A DNA stretch of 64,000 nucleotides from Patulibacter minatonensis DSM 18081 (GTDB taxonomy: Bacteria > Actinomycetota > Thermoleophilia > Solirubrobacterales > Solirubrobacteraceae): assembly GCF_000519325.1 (NCBI RefSeq), contig NZ_KI912613.1:2905432-2969431 (forward strand), written 5' to 3'. The translations under genes were made by a program, and so were the position numbers. The notes below the pieces were generated by a model, which was not told the origin of the DNA, made no database searches, and was given only the letters and a program-made list of their open reading frames with translations. The stretch's first letter is position 1; every line of letters starts with the position of its first letter. This document shows, piece after piece, positions 25,045 to 33,707 of the stretch.

Positions 25045-25986
25045 TCAGCCGAGCGCGCCGTCGACCGCGGCGCGGGACGCCCGGTCGAAGAGCCGCGCCG
25101 CCCGCGCGTAGCCCCGGTCGTTCAGGTGCACGTCGTTCAGGGCGCACATCCAGGTGTAGGCGCAGGCGGCTCGGACGGCCCGCGGGTCCTTCCCGGTGAG
25201 CGGCGCGTTGCCGCCGAGCGCGCGGCCGAGCTCCGCGACCTCCCAGCCCTCGGCGCGCAGCACGCGGGACAGGCGGGGGTTCACGCGGTCGCGGATCGTC
25301 CGGTGCAGCGCGAGCACGGCCCCGCGCGGCGCGCCGCCGACCCGCAGCAGACCGACGTAGGGGTCGTAGACCGTCGCGCCGACGAGGACGGTCCGCGAGC
25401 CCGCGGCGGCCTTCAGCCGGCGCGTGATCGTCCGCGTCCGTCGCAGCAGCCCGGGCTCCGCGGCGGCGAGGCAGCGCGACAGCCTGGCGCGGTCGGCGTT
25501 CAAGCACGGGAGGAGGTCGTTGCCGCCGACGTCGAGGGTGACGAGCGTCGGCGCGTCCCCGCGCTCGCGCAGCCGGCGGGCGGCCCAGGTGACCTGCGAG
25601 GTGGACGGCCCGTCGTTCGCGTAGGGCACGGCCGCGCGCGGGGCGCAGCGACCGCCGCGGAGCAGGGTGTCGGTGTCGGCGTCGGGGCAGCCGGCCTCGA
25701 CGAGCCGGACCTCGCCGTGCCGCGCGCGCAGCGCCGCCGCCAGCCGGGGCGCATAGCCCCGGTCGGTGGTCCGCAGTCCCCCGCCCGCGGCGAGCGGCTG
25801 GACCCCGCGGCTCAGCGAGTCGCCGAGCGAGACGACCTCGAGCGCGGGCGGGGCGATCCGCGGGGCGTGCTCCTCGTGCCGCGGCAGGGCGAGGCCGACG
25901 ACCGCGAGGGTGGCGCCGAGGACGACGAGGACGACGAGCGCCAGCGACCGCGACGGGCCGGAGGTCCAGCGGGGCGCGCCGCTCAC
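25045..25986 (-). CDS. SGNH/GDSL hydrolase, membrane-anchored paralogue
   Basis: 313 residues from GTG 25986. One N-terminal TM anchor (LALVVLVVLGATLAVVGLAL), catalytic Ser57 in SLGDSL, LDVGGNDLL, and C-terminal NDVHLNDRGY. It shares with the 22840-23781 protein the blocks [27 protein letters not shown](V/A)TWA and C-x-YTWMC, so the two are paralogues. Its GTG start overlaps the stop of the upstream LysR gene (GTGA), so it is probably cotranscribed with that regulator. Acyl esterase/transferase activity is inferred from the fold only. Confidence 0.82.
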   Translation of the reverse strand: MSGAPRWTSGPSRSLALVVLVVLGATLAVVGLALPRHEEHAPRIAPPALEVVSLGDSLSRGVQPLAAGGGLRTTDRGYAPRLAAALRARHGEVRLVEAGCPDADTDTLLRGGRCAPRAAVPYANDGPSTSQVTWAARRLRERGDAPTLVTLDVGGNDLLPCLNADRARLSRCLAAAEPGLLRRTRTITRRLKAAAGSRTVLVGATVYDPYVGLLRVGGAPRGAVLALHRTIRDRVNPRLSRVLRAEGWEVAELGRALGGNAPLTGKDPRAVRAACAYTWMCALNDVHLNDRGYARAARLFDRASRAAVDGALG

Positions 25987-26852
25987 GTCGTGGTCACGAG
26001 CGGTCCGAACGACGCCCGGAAGCGCTCTGCGGCGTCGAGGAGCCGGAGGACCCCGTCGGTCGCGGCGTCGGGCACCCATCCGATGGCGGCGGTGAGGTCG
26101 GGGGCGTCCGCGACGGGGACCGTCTCGAGGTCCGCGGGCAGCTGCGACCGGGCCGATCGGGGCACGACGACGCACGCGCGGCCGAGGGCGACGAGCTGCC
26201 CGGCGCCGACGAGGTCGGTCAGCGCCGCCCGCGGGTCGCCGGCGACGGTGGCCGCATCGTCGTGACCGAGCAGCGGCAGGCCGGGAATCGCGGCCACGTC
26301 GGCGAGCCGCACCGCGTCCCGCGCGCCCAAGGGATGGCCCTCCGGCAGCACCGCCACCTGCGGCTCCGTGCAGAACGCCTGCGTCCGCAGGCCGTCCGGA
26401 TCGTCGAACGGCAGGTGCAGCACGGCGACGTCGGCACGGCCGTCGCGCACCATCGAGGCCTGCCGTCCCGTCCGGTCGAGCAGCACCTCGACGGGCAGCG
26501 CGTCGGGGTCCGCCGCGTAGGCGTCGAGCACCCCGGCGAGGAACGCGGGCTTCTGTCCGCTGCGCGCCGCGACGACCATGTGGCGCCGCACCGCCCCCGC
26601 CCGCACGGTGCGACGCTCCGCCGCCTCGACGGCCGTCAGCGCGCCCCGGGCCTCGCGGACGAGGACCTCGCCGGCCGGGGTCGGCCGGACGCCGTCGCGT
26701 CGCCGCTCGAACAGCGTGGTGCCGAGCCGGCGCTCGAGCTGCGCGATGGCGCGCGACAGCGGCGGCTGCGAGATCCGCAGTCGTTCCGCCGCCCGGCCGA
26801 AGTGTCCCTCGTCCGCGACCGCCACCACGTAGCGGAGCTCGCGCGTCTCCAT
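25983..26852 (-). CDS. LysR family transcriptional regulator
   Basis: 289 residues: METRELRYVVAVADEGHFGRAAERL and SQPPLSRAIAQLERRLGTTLFERR form the LysR winged HTH; the effector domain follows. It is divergent from a short-chain dehydrogenase gene (96-bp gap) and probably controls it and itself through the dyad at 26892-26908. Its last codons overlap the SGNH hydrolase gene. Confidence 0.9.
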   Translation of the reverse strand: METRELRYVVAVADEGHFGRAAERLRISQPPLSRAIAQLERRLGTTLFERRRDGVRPTPAGEVLVREARGALTAVEAAERRTVRAGAVRRHMVVAARSGQKPAFLAGVLDAYAADPDALPVEVLLDRTGRQASMVRDGRADVAVLHLPFDDPDGLRTQAFCTEPQVAVLPEGHPLGARDAVRLADVAAIPGLPLLGHDDAATVAGDPRAALTDLVGAGQLVALGRACVVVPRSARSQLPADLETVPVADAPDLTAAIGWVPDAATDGVLRLLDAAERFRASFGPLVTTT

Positions 26853-26862
26853 CGTCGCTGGG

Positions 26863-26868
26863 ACGGTA
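26863..26868 (-). promoter_or_regulatory. -10 box (TACCGT, minus strand) for the LysR gene
   Basis: TACCGT on the minus strand ends 10 bases before ATG 26852, the same spacing as the MFS gene promoter. Confidence 0.45.
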
Positions 26869-26891
26869 ACTGACCACGATGCCCGGCCGGT

Positions 26892-26908
26892 ATCGGACCG
26901 TGCCCGAT
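26892..26908. promoter_or_regulatory. Candidate LysR operator dyad
   Basis: ATCGG-N7-CCGAT (26892-26896 and 26904-26908) lies midway between the divergent LysR and SDR genes. An interrupted dyad with an ATC...GAT frame is the usual form of a LysR binding site. It sits about 24 bp upstream of the LysR -10 box. Confidence 0.5.
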
Positions 26909-26949
26909 CGGTCTTGGACGCCCGGTCCGCCGCGTCGCACACTGCTCCC

Positions 26950-27672
26950 ATGACGACCACGGGGACCGCACTGGTGACGGGCGCGAACAAGGGCATCGGC
27001 CTCGCCGTGGCCACGGAGCTCGGACGGCGGGGGTTCGCGGTGGGGGTCGGTGCGCGGGACGCCGGCCGGCGCGACGACGCCGTGCGCCGGCTGCGGGACG
27101 GGGGGATCGAGGCCTTCGCCGTGCCGCTCGACGTGACCGACGACGCGAGCGTCGGGTCGGCGGCCGGGCTGCTCGAGCAGCGGGGCGGGCTCGACGTCCT
27201 CGTCAACAACGCCGGCGTCTCCGGCGGCCTTCCGCAGGACCCCGGCGAGGCGGGGGCCGAGGTCCTGCGGTCGGTGTTCGAGACGAACGTCCTGGGCCTG
27301 GTGCGGGTCACGGATGCGGTCCTCCCGCTGCTGCGCGCCTCGTCCCGCGCCCGCATCGTGAACGTCTCGAGCACCATGGGATCGATCGCCGCGATGGCCC
27401 ACGCCGGGGAGCGGATGCCGGTGATGGTGGCCTACTCGCCGTCGAAGGCGGCCGTCAACGCGCTCACGGTGCTTTACGCGCAGCAGCTCCGCGAGGCCGC
27501 CGTCCTCGTCAACGCCGCGTGCCCCGGGTACGTCGCCACGGACTTCACCGGCCACCCCGCCGGTGCGCGCACGCCGGAGCAGGGCGCCGCGGTCGTGGTG
27601 CGCCTGGCGACGCTGCCGGACGACGGCCCGACGGGGACCTTCACGGACGACGACGGACCCATCGCCTGGTAG
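26950..27672 (+). CDS. Short-chain dehydrogenase/reductase (SDR)
   Basis: 240 residues, classical SDR: TGANKGIG (nucleotide-binding TGxxxGIG), NNAG, catalytic Ser in NVSSTMGS and the Y-x-x-x-K as YSPSK. The sequence resembles the carbonyl-reductase-like SDRs (LVTGANKGIGLAVATEL) and likely uses NADP(H). A CACACT box six bases before the ATG may be its -10 for a leaderless mRNA. The divergent LysR gene is its probable regulator. Substrate unknown. Confidence 0.92.
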   Translation: MTTTGTALVTGANKGIGLAVATELGRRGFAVGVGARDAGRRDDAVRRLRDGGIEAFAVPLDVTDDASVGSAAGLLEQRGGLDVLVNNAGVSGGLPQDPGEAGAEVLRSVFETNVLGLVRVTDAVLPLLRASSRARIVNVSSTMGSIAAMAHAGERMPVMVAYSPSKAAVNALTVLYAQQLREAAVLVNAACPGYVATDFTGHPAGARTPEQGAAVVVRLATLPDDGPTGTFTDDDGPIAW

Positions 27673-27745
27673 ACCTCGGAGGGACGGCGTACACCCGCGC
27701 GGTGCGGCGCGCGAGGCAGCGGCGCGGAACACCGCCGCCCCGAAT

Positions 27746-27752
27746 GTTCACC
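27746..27752 (+). promoter_or_regulatory. Single PHO-box-like half-site (GTTCACC) before phoD
   Basis: GTTCACC matches the core of the direct repeat bound by PhoP in Streptomyces. It lies 90 bp before the chosen PhoD start, but no second unit 11 bp away is present, so the match is weak. Confidence 0.25.
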
Positions 27753-27841
27753 ACCCGATCGTCGGGATGGGGGACGATGACACCGACCCGTGCGCGCGCC
27801 CTCACGCCGCGCGGTCCCCGTCACCGACCCGCCCCGAGGCC

Positions 27842-29548
27842 GTGTCCCGCATATCCATCACCCGTCGTGAGCTCGTCGTCGCCGGCTCCTCCCTCGCCGC
27901 CGGCCTGGCCCTGACGACCGACGCCCACGCCCGCCTGCTGCCCACGACCCGCGGCGTCGGCCGCGGGCGGTTCCTCGACGGCGTCGCCTCCGGCGAGCCC
28001 ACGCCCGACGCGGTCACCTTCTGGGGTCGCCTGACGACGGACCAGCCCCGCAGCGCCGCGCGGCTGATCGTCGCGGCCGACCCCGGCCTGAACCAGGTCG
28101 TCGCGAACGTCGTCGTCCCGACGTCGTCGGGCGTCGACCACACGCTGAAGGCCCGCGTCGGCGGCCTGAAGCCGTCGGCGCACTACTGGTACGTCTGGCA
28201 GTCGCAGACCGAGACCTCGCCGGTGGGCCGCACGAAGACCGCGCCGCCCGCCGACAGCGACGTGCCCGTCTCGATCGCCTACTCGAGCTGCCAGAACTAC
28301 GGCGCCGGGTACTTCTCCGCCCACAGCGACGCCGCGGTCCGCGACGACCTCGACCTCGTGGCGTTCCTCGGCGACTACACGTACGAGTACAGCTACGGCG
28401 AGTACGGCGGCAAGGGCCGCGGCCCGAACGCGATCGACCCCGCGTCGACCGACCTCACGAGCTACCGCAACAAGCTGCGGCTCTACCGCGCCGACGCGCC
28501 GCTGCGCGAGCTGCACCGCCTCCACCCGGTGGTCCACGTCTGGGACGACCACGAGGTCGCCGACAACTACACCGACGGCGCGCCGTCGCCGTCGGACCTC
28601 CAGCGCAACGCCGGCTACCGGGCGTCGTTCGAGTGGCTCCCGCGGCTGGCGTTCCAGAACGACCGCTTCCGGCTCTACCGCTCGCTGCGCTACGGCAGGA
28701 ACGCCGAGGTCTTCATCACCGACCAGCGCCAGTACCGCACGACCGGCGACCCCGGCACGGCGTTCCTCGGCCGCACCCAGATGGACTGGCTGAAGAAGGG
28801 GCTGAAGGGCAGCGACGCGACCTTCAAGCTCGTCGGCAACCCGGACATGATCGCCCCGCTCGGCCTCTCGCCCCTCGGCGCGACCCTGGCGACCGTCAAC
28901 AGCGACCAGTGGGACGGCTACCCGCAGGAGCGGGCCGAGCTGCTGGGCCACATCGCGACGCAGGGCATCTCCGACGTCGTCTTCCTGACCGGCGACATCC
29001 ACCTGTACATGGCCAACGACCTCCTGTTCGACGGCCGCTCGGTCGCCACCGAGTACATCGGCGGCTCGGTCACCTCGCCCGGCTTCCCCGACCTCGTCAA
29101 CGCCCTGGGGACGCCGGCGATCCGGGCGCTGAACACGCACATCAAGTACTTCGAGGGCGCGCAGCACGGGTACGCGCTCGCCAAGGTCACGAAGGACGCG
29201 CTGAGCATCGACTTCCGCGTCAACGACATCACGAAGAAGGACGCGCCGTCGCGGACGCTCGCGTCGTTCGTGCAGCCGCGCGGCACCAACGCGATCCCGC
29301 AGCAGTCGGCCGTCGCGACCACCGCGTCCCGGACGAGCGCGCGGGAGACCGTCGTGGACGGCCCCGACGGGCGACGGGTCGACCCGGTGCCGGCCGCCGC
29401 CCCGAAGGGCACCGCGCTGGCACAGCGGCAGCGCCGCCTGGCCACCGTGGCCGACCGCGACCTGCAGCGCCGCGAGCGGATCGCCGAGCAGGCGGCGAAG
29501 CGGCGTACGCGTCGACACGCCCTGACGACGCGGAGGGCGGGCCGATGA
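27842..29548 (+). CDS. phoD: PhoD-family alkaline phosphatase/phosphodiesterase, Tat-exported
   Basis: 568 residues from GTG 27842. The N-terminus SITRRELVVAGSSLAAGLAL is a twin-arginine signal. The body has PhoD features: RFLDGVASGEPTPDAVTFWGRL, YSSCQN, FLGDYTYEYS (metal-binding Asp), WDDHEVADNY (metal-binding Asp/His) and FLTGDIHLY near the C-terminus. PhoD enzymes release phosphate from phosphomono- and diesters with Ca2+/Fe3+. An Arg-rich tail of about 70 residues is extra. ATG 27767 would add 25 residues before the Tat motif. First gene of a three-gene overlapping operon (ATGA at 29545). Confidence 0.9.
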   Translation: MSRISITRRELVVAGSSLAAGLALTTDAHARLLPTTRGVGRGRFLDGVASGEPTPDAVTFWGRLTTDQPRSAARLIVAADPGLNQVVANVVVPTSSGVDHTLKARVGGLKPSAHYWYVWQSQTETSPVGRTKTAPPADSDVPVSIAYSSCQNYGAGYFSAHSDAAVRDDLDLVAFLGDYTYEYSYGEYGGKGRGPNAIDPASTDLTSYRNKLRLYRADAPLRELHRLHPVVHVWDDHEVADNYTDGAPSPSDLQRNAGYRASFEWLPRLAFQNDRFRLYRSLRYGRNAEVFITDQRQYRTTGDPGTAFLGRTQMDWLKKGLKGSDATFKLVGNPDMIAPLGLSPLGATLATVNSDQWDGYPQERAELLGHIATQGISDVVFLTGDIHLYMANDLLFDGRSVATEYIGGSVTSPGFPDLVNALGTPAIRALNTHIKYFEGAQHGYALAKVTKDALSIDFRVNDITKKDAPSRTLASFVQPRGTNAIPQQSAVATTASRTSARETVVDGPDGRRVDPVPAAAPKGTALAQRQRRLATVADRDLQRRERIAEQAAKRRTRRHALTTRRAGR

Positions 29549-30963
29549 GCGCGCGCCTCCTCCGTGCCGCGCTCGCCACCGCGTGCGGCCTGGCCCTCGT
29601 GCCGACGCTCCCGGCCGTCGCCTCCGCCGCGGTCCCGGGCGACAGCCCGTCCGGTGCGCTCCCGTTCCTGCCGGCCGACGCCGAGAACGGCCCGGTCACC
29701 GACCTGCAGCGCACGCTCGTCCTCGACGGCGCCGGTCCCGACGCCGCCGCGCCGCGGTGCTTCGGCGGCTCGTCGTTCGAGCGCACCGCCTGGCTCACGA
29801 TCGAGTCGTCGACCAAGCCGCGCCGCCTCTCGATCGAGGCCGCCGCGAAGGACGGCAGCACGGCCACGCCCGACCTCGCCGCCTACGTGCAGCCCGGCGC
29901 GTCGGGCATCGACGTCCACGAGCCGCAGTCCTGCTCCGGCCGCGAGACCGCCGGCGACGCCGCGCGCGGCGACCTCGGCGCGTCGACGGTGATCGTCGTC
30001 CCGGCCGGGTCCTCGGTCCTGGTCCAGGTCGGCTGGCGCGCCGGTGACGCCCCCGTCCCGGTCGTCGCCTCGCTCGCCGCCACGAGCCTGCCTGCACTCC
30101 CCGCACCCGAGGGCCAGGCCTTCCGGACCGCGCCGTTCGCGTTCGCCGGCCCCGGCCAGGTCGTCGGTCTGACCGGTGCGACGACGACGTTCGGCGACCC
30201 GGCCCAGCCGCGCTGCGCCTCGGAGGCCGGCGTCTGGCGGCGCGTCCGCATCGCGAAGAAGGGCGTCTACGCGACCGCGGTCGCCGGCGCGACCGCCGGG
30301 TCGATCACCGCCTTCTCGACCACGCCGTCGGGGAGCACCGCGGTCGCGTGCGCCGACGACGGCCTCGTGCGTGCGGGCTCGCCGATCCTGACCACGGTCT
30401 TCCGCGCGAAGCGCACCGGCACGTACTGGCTGCGGATCGGCGCGGACACGCCGGAGAAGACGGCGAGGGCCGGGCTGTCGATCATCGGGCCCTACGCGAC
30501 CGCGAAGGCCGGCCGGGCCGCCGGACCCGCCGCGTCGGACCGCGCGAACCGCGCCCTGGACCCGCAGGCGCCGTGCACCGACCGCCGATCCCCGCGACCG
30601 TCGATCGACACCACGGTCGCCCGCACCCTGCGCCGCGGCGGGCGGGTCGTCACCGGCGACAACGACGGCGCGCGGTGCGTGAACGGCCGCTCGACGGTCG
30701 GCCGCATCACCGTCGCCGTCGCCCGGGTCCGCGGCGGTCGCTGCGCCTGGCGCACCGGCCGCACGTTCGGCGCGCCGCGCTCGTGCTCCTCGCCGCGGGG
30801 CGCGCGCGCCACGGCGCTGCGCGCGGACCAGACCTGGAGGACCACCCTGCCGGCCGCGCTGCCCCGCGGCGAGCGGTACCGCGTCGTCGTCCGTGCCCGC
30901 GTCCGGGTCTCCGGCAAGCTCCGCGACCGCGGCCCGCGCGTCGTGCTGAACGTCGCCCGATGA
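29545..30963 (+). CDS. Secreted protein of unknown function between phoD and a PhoX-like gene
   Basis: 472 residues with a Sec signal peptide (AALATACGLALVPTLPAVASA) and two beta-rich units resembling bacterial pre-peptidase C-terminal (PPC)-type sandwiches: SFERTAWLTIE...AGSSVLVQVGW and GVWRRVRIAKKGVYAT...RTGTYWLRIG. A third Arg/Thr-rich C-terminal part carries four Cys. Both ends overlap neighbours (ATGA), so it is translated in step with the two phosphatases. It may bind substrate or the cell wall. No catalytic motif seen. Confidence 0.72.
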   Translation: MSARLLRAALATACGLALVPTLPAVASAAVPGDSPSGALPFLPADAENGPVTDLQRTLVLDGAGPDAAAPRCFGGSSFERTAWLTIESSTKPRRLSIEAAAKDGSTATPDLAAYVQPGASGIDVHEPQSCSGRETAGDAARGDLGASTVIVVPAGSSVLVQVGWRAGDAPVPVVASLAATSLPALPAPEGQAFRTAPFAFAGPGQVVGLTGATTTFGDPAQPRCASEAGVWRRVRIAKKGVYATAVAGATAGSITAFSTTPSGSTAVACADDGLVRAGSPILTTVFRAKRTGTYWLRIGADTPEKTARAGLSIIGPYATAKAGRAAGPAASDRANRALDPQAPCTDRRSPRPSIDTTVARTLRRGGRVVTGDNDGARCVNGRSTVGRITVAVARVRGGRCAWRTGRTFGAPRSCSSPRGARATALRADQTWRTTLPAALPRGERYRVVVRARVRVSGKLRDRGPRVVLNVAR

Positions 30964-32624
30964 GCGCGGAGCAGCGCGTCGGCGGGCCGGGCGGCCCGGC
31001 GGTCGGTCGTGCCGGAGGACCGGCCTTCGGGCGCCGCAGCCTGCTGAAGGGCGCCGCGGCCGCCGCGCTGGCCGCCGGCTTCGGCCCGGCCTTCTGGCGC
31101 ACCCAGACCGCCGCGGCCGCCGCGGTCACGAAGGCCGTCACCGGCCCCTACGGGCCGCTCGGCGCGCCCGACGCGAACGGCCTGCGCCTGCCCGCCGGGT
31201 TCCGCTCCCGCGTCGTCGCCCGGGCGGGCGTCCCGATCGGCGGCACGCTCTACGCCCTGCCGATCTTCCCCGACGGCTCGGCGACGTTCCCGGCCTCCGA
31301 CGGCGGCTGGATCCAGGTCATCAACTCCGAGGTGCCGGCCGCCGGCGGTGCGTCCGCGATCCGCTACGCGAAGGACGGCACGATCACGGACGCCTACCGG
31401 ATCCTCGAGGGCACCTCGACGAACTGCGCGGGCGGCCCGACGCCGTGGGGCACGTGGCTGTCCTGCGAGGAGACCGAGGGAGGCCGCATCTGGGAGTGCG
31501 ACCCGACCGGCAGGACCCCGGCGGTCGTGCACCCGGCGATGGGCGTGTTCAAGCACGAGGCCGCGTGCGTCGAACCGGTCGGCGAGCGGATCTACCTGAC
31601 GGAGGACCTCTCCGACGGGTGCTTCTACCGCTTCACCCCGAAGGACTATCCGTCGCTCGACGCCGGGCTGCTCGAGGTCGCGACCGTGGCCGGCGACGGC
31701 GCGGTGACCTGGCGCGCCGTGCCCGACCCGTCCGCCGCGACGACCCCGACCCGCGAGCAGGTGGCCGGGGCGACGCGCTTCAAGCGGGCCGAGGGGATCT
31801 GGTTCGACGACGGCTCCGTCTACTTCGCCACCACCGGCGACGAGACGATCCGGGCGCTGCGCATCGCGGCCGGTCGGATCGAGACGGTCTACGCGGCGAA
31901 GGACGTCCCCGGGACCCCGCTGCAGGGCGTCGACAACATCACCGTGTCGCGCTCGGGCGACCTCTTCGTCTGCGAGGACAGCTACGACAACGACCCCGAC
32001 GCGATGGACGTCTGCATGATCACGCGGGAGGGCGAGGTCGCCCGGTTCGCGAAGTTCACGGGCCCCGAGCATTTCCTCCCGAGCGAGCTGGAGAGCGAGA
32101 TCACCGGGGTGGCGTTCAGCCCGGACGGCTCGCGGATGTACGCGGCGTCGCAACGTGCCGGGGGCGTCGGGGCGGTCTACGAGATCACCGGGCCGTTCCG
32201 CACCGATCGTCCGGTCGCCACGGCGCCGCCGACCGCGGGAGCCGTGCTCGGCCTGGCGGCACGGTCGAGGATCTCCGCGACCGGACTCCTCGACGGCGGC
32301 CTGCGGGTGGCGCTGACGACCGACCGTGCGGTGGCGGTCCGGGTCCGCCTGCGCGCGCGGGTCCGTCGCGGCACCCGCCTGCGCACCGTGACGCTCGGCG
32401 CGACCGACGCGCGGCTGGCGGCCGGGACCCGCACGGTGTCGGTCCGCGTGCGGTCGAAGGCCGCCCGGGGCGTCGTCCGCGGGCTGTCCGCACCGGTGGT
32501 CGCCACGCTGGAGGTCGCCGTGCGCGGCGGTGCGGGCGCGGCAGCGGTGCGGCGCCGGAGCGTCCGGGTCACGGCAACGCGCCGGGCGACGCCGACCCGT
32601 CGGCGCGCGACGACGCGCCGCTAG
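30960..32624 (+). CDS. PhoX-like (DUF839) phosphatase, Tat-exported, with an Arg-rich C-terminal extension
   Basis: 554 residues. N-terminal FGRRSLLKGAAAAALAAG is a twin-arginine signal. The beta-propeller body shows DUF839/PhoX landmarks: GGPTPWGTWLSCEET, MGVFKHEAACVEP, YLTEDLSDGCFYRFTP, GVDNITVSRSGDLFVCED and GVAFSPDGSRMY. PhoX enzymes are Ca/Fe-dependent alkaline phosphatases. The last 130 or so residues form an Arg-rich beta-sandwich-like tail not found in typical PhoX. Third gene of the phoD operon. Some DUF839 proteins have no demonstrated phosphatase activity, so the enzyme call is an inference. Confidence 0.8.
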   Translation: MSAEQRVGGPGGPAVGRAGGPAFGRRSLLKGAAAAALAAGFGPAFWRTQTAAAAAVTKAVTGPYGPLGAPDANGLRLPAGFRSRVVARAGVPIGGTLYALPIFPDGSATFPASDGGWIQVINSEVPAAGGASAIRYAKDGTITDAYRILEGTSTNCAGGPTPWGTWLSCEETEGGRIWECDPTGRTPAVVHPAMGVFKHEAACVEPVGERIYLTEDLSDGCFYRFTPKDYPSLDAGLLEVATVAGDGAVTWRAVPDPSAATTPTREQVAGATRFKRAEGIWFDDGSVYFATTGDETIRALRIAAGRIETVYAAKDVPGTPLQGVDNITVSRSGDLFVCEDSYDNDPDAMDVCMITREGEVARFAKFTGPEHFLPSELESEITGVAFSPDGSRMYAASQRAGGVGAVYEITGPFRTDRPVATAPPTAGAVLGLAARSRISATGLLDGGLRVALTTDRAVAVRVRLRARVRRGTRLRTVTLGATDARLAAGTRTVSVRVRSKAARGVVRGLSAPVVATLEVAVRGGAGAAAVRRRSVRVTATRRATPTRRRATTRR

Positions 32625-32659
32625 ACGGACACGGGGGAGGCGGCCCGGCCGCCGGCCCT

Positions 32660-32702
32660 GTCGCCCGCGGCGACGCAGCGGTCCGCGCCGCCCGCGGGCG
32701 AC
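32660..32702 (+). terminator. Possible terminator hairpin after the phosphatase operon
   Basis: GTCGCCCGCGG (32660-32670) pairs with CCGCGGGCGAC (32692-32702): an 11-bp stem with a 21-nt loop. No U-tract follows. It lies between convergent genes. Confidence 0.4.
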
Positions 32703-32707
32703 GGGCG

Positions 32708-33694
32708 TCAGCGCACGTCCAGCACGACCTTGCCGACGGCGCGCCGCTGGTCGAGCGTGAGGAGCGCGTCGGCCGCCTGCGCGAACGGGAACCGCGGGCC
32801 GACGATCGGGCGCACGGCCCCGGACGCCAGGAGCGGCGCGATCGCGTCGCCGATCTCCAGGTTCAGCGCGGGGTCCGACAGCGCGGCCTCGCCCCAGCCC
32901 GCGCCGACGACCTCGGTGTTCTTGAGCAGCAGCCGGTTGACCTTCACCGTCGGGATGCTGCCGCCGGTGAAGCCGACCACGACGACGCGGCCGCCGCGGC
33001 GCAGCGAGCGCAGGCTGTCGGTGAAGCGGTCGCCGCCGACGGGGTCGATGACGATGTCGACGCCGCCGCCGGAGAGCTCGACGGCCTCGTCCTTCCAGCT
33101 CCCGTCGGACCGCACGACCTCGTCCGCCCCGGCGCCGCGCGCGACCTGCTCCTTCTCGTCCGACGACACGACCGCGATCGTCCTCGCGCCGAGCCCCTTG
33201 GCGACCTGCAGCACGGCGGTCCCGACGCCGCCGGCCGCGCCGTGGACGAGCACGGTCTCGCCGGCCTTCAGCCGCCCGCGGGTCACGAGGCAGAAGTAGG
33301 CGGTGTGGTAGTTCAGGACCAGCCCGGCGCCCTGCGCGAAGTCGACGTCGTCCGGCAGCTTGAACGTGAAGAAGGAGGGGGCGACGGCGACCTCGGCCCA
33401 CCCGCCGAGGAGGCAGAAGCCGGCGACGCGATCGCCGGCGACGACGCTCGCGCCGGCCGGGGCGCTGCGCACGACGCCGCCGACCTCGCTGCCCGGCACG
33501 AACGGCAGCGGCGGCTTCATCTGGTACTCGCCGCGGGTCTGCAGGAGCTCGGGGTACGACACGCCGGCGGCGTGGACGTCGATGACGACGCCCTCGCCGG
33601 GGGTCAGCATGTGCGAGGCCTCCGGCTCGGGCAGCTCGACGAGCTCGAGTGCCGTCTCGGGGCCGGTCGTGTCCGTGATGTGGAGCGCCTTCAT
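32708..33694 (-). CDS. NADPH:quinone oxidoreductase (zinc-free MDR family)
   Basis: 328 residues of the medium-chain dehydrogenase/reductase family: MKALHITDTTGPE start, LPFVPGSEVGGVV, and the nucleotide-binding VLVHGAAGGVGTAVLQVAKGLGA. It lacks the structural-zinc Cys cluster of alcohol dehydrogenases, as quinone oxidoreductases do. A -10 box and a 16-bp perfect palindrome sit directly upstream, suggesting tight control by a repressor. Confidence 0.92.
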   Translation of the reverse strand: MKALHITDTTGPETALELVELPEPEASHMLTPGEGVVIDVHAAGVSYPELLQTRGEYQMKPPLPFVPGSEVGGVVRSAPAGASVVAGDRVAGFCLLGGWAEVAVAPSFFTFKLPDDVDFAQGAGLVLNYHTAYFCLVTRGRLKAGETVLVHGAAGGVGTAVLQVAKGLGARTIAVVSSDEKEQVARGAGADEVVRSDGSWKDEAVELSGGGVDIVIDPVGGDRFTDSLRSLRRGGRVVVVGFTGGSIPTVKVNRLLLKNTEVVGAGWGEAALSDPALNLEIGDAIAPLLASGAVRPIVGPRFPFAQAADALLTLDQRRAVGKVVLDVR

Positions 33695-33701
33695 GGGGAC
33701 G

Positions 33702-33707
33702 ACGCTA
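33702..33707 (-). promoter_or_regulatory. Leaderless-type -10 box (TAGCGT, minus strand) for the quinone oxidoreductase
   Basis: TAGCGT on the minus strand ends seven bases before ATG 33694 and overlaps the palindrome 33704-33719. Confidence 0.55.
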
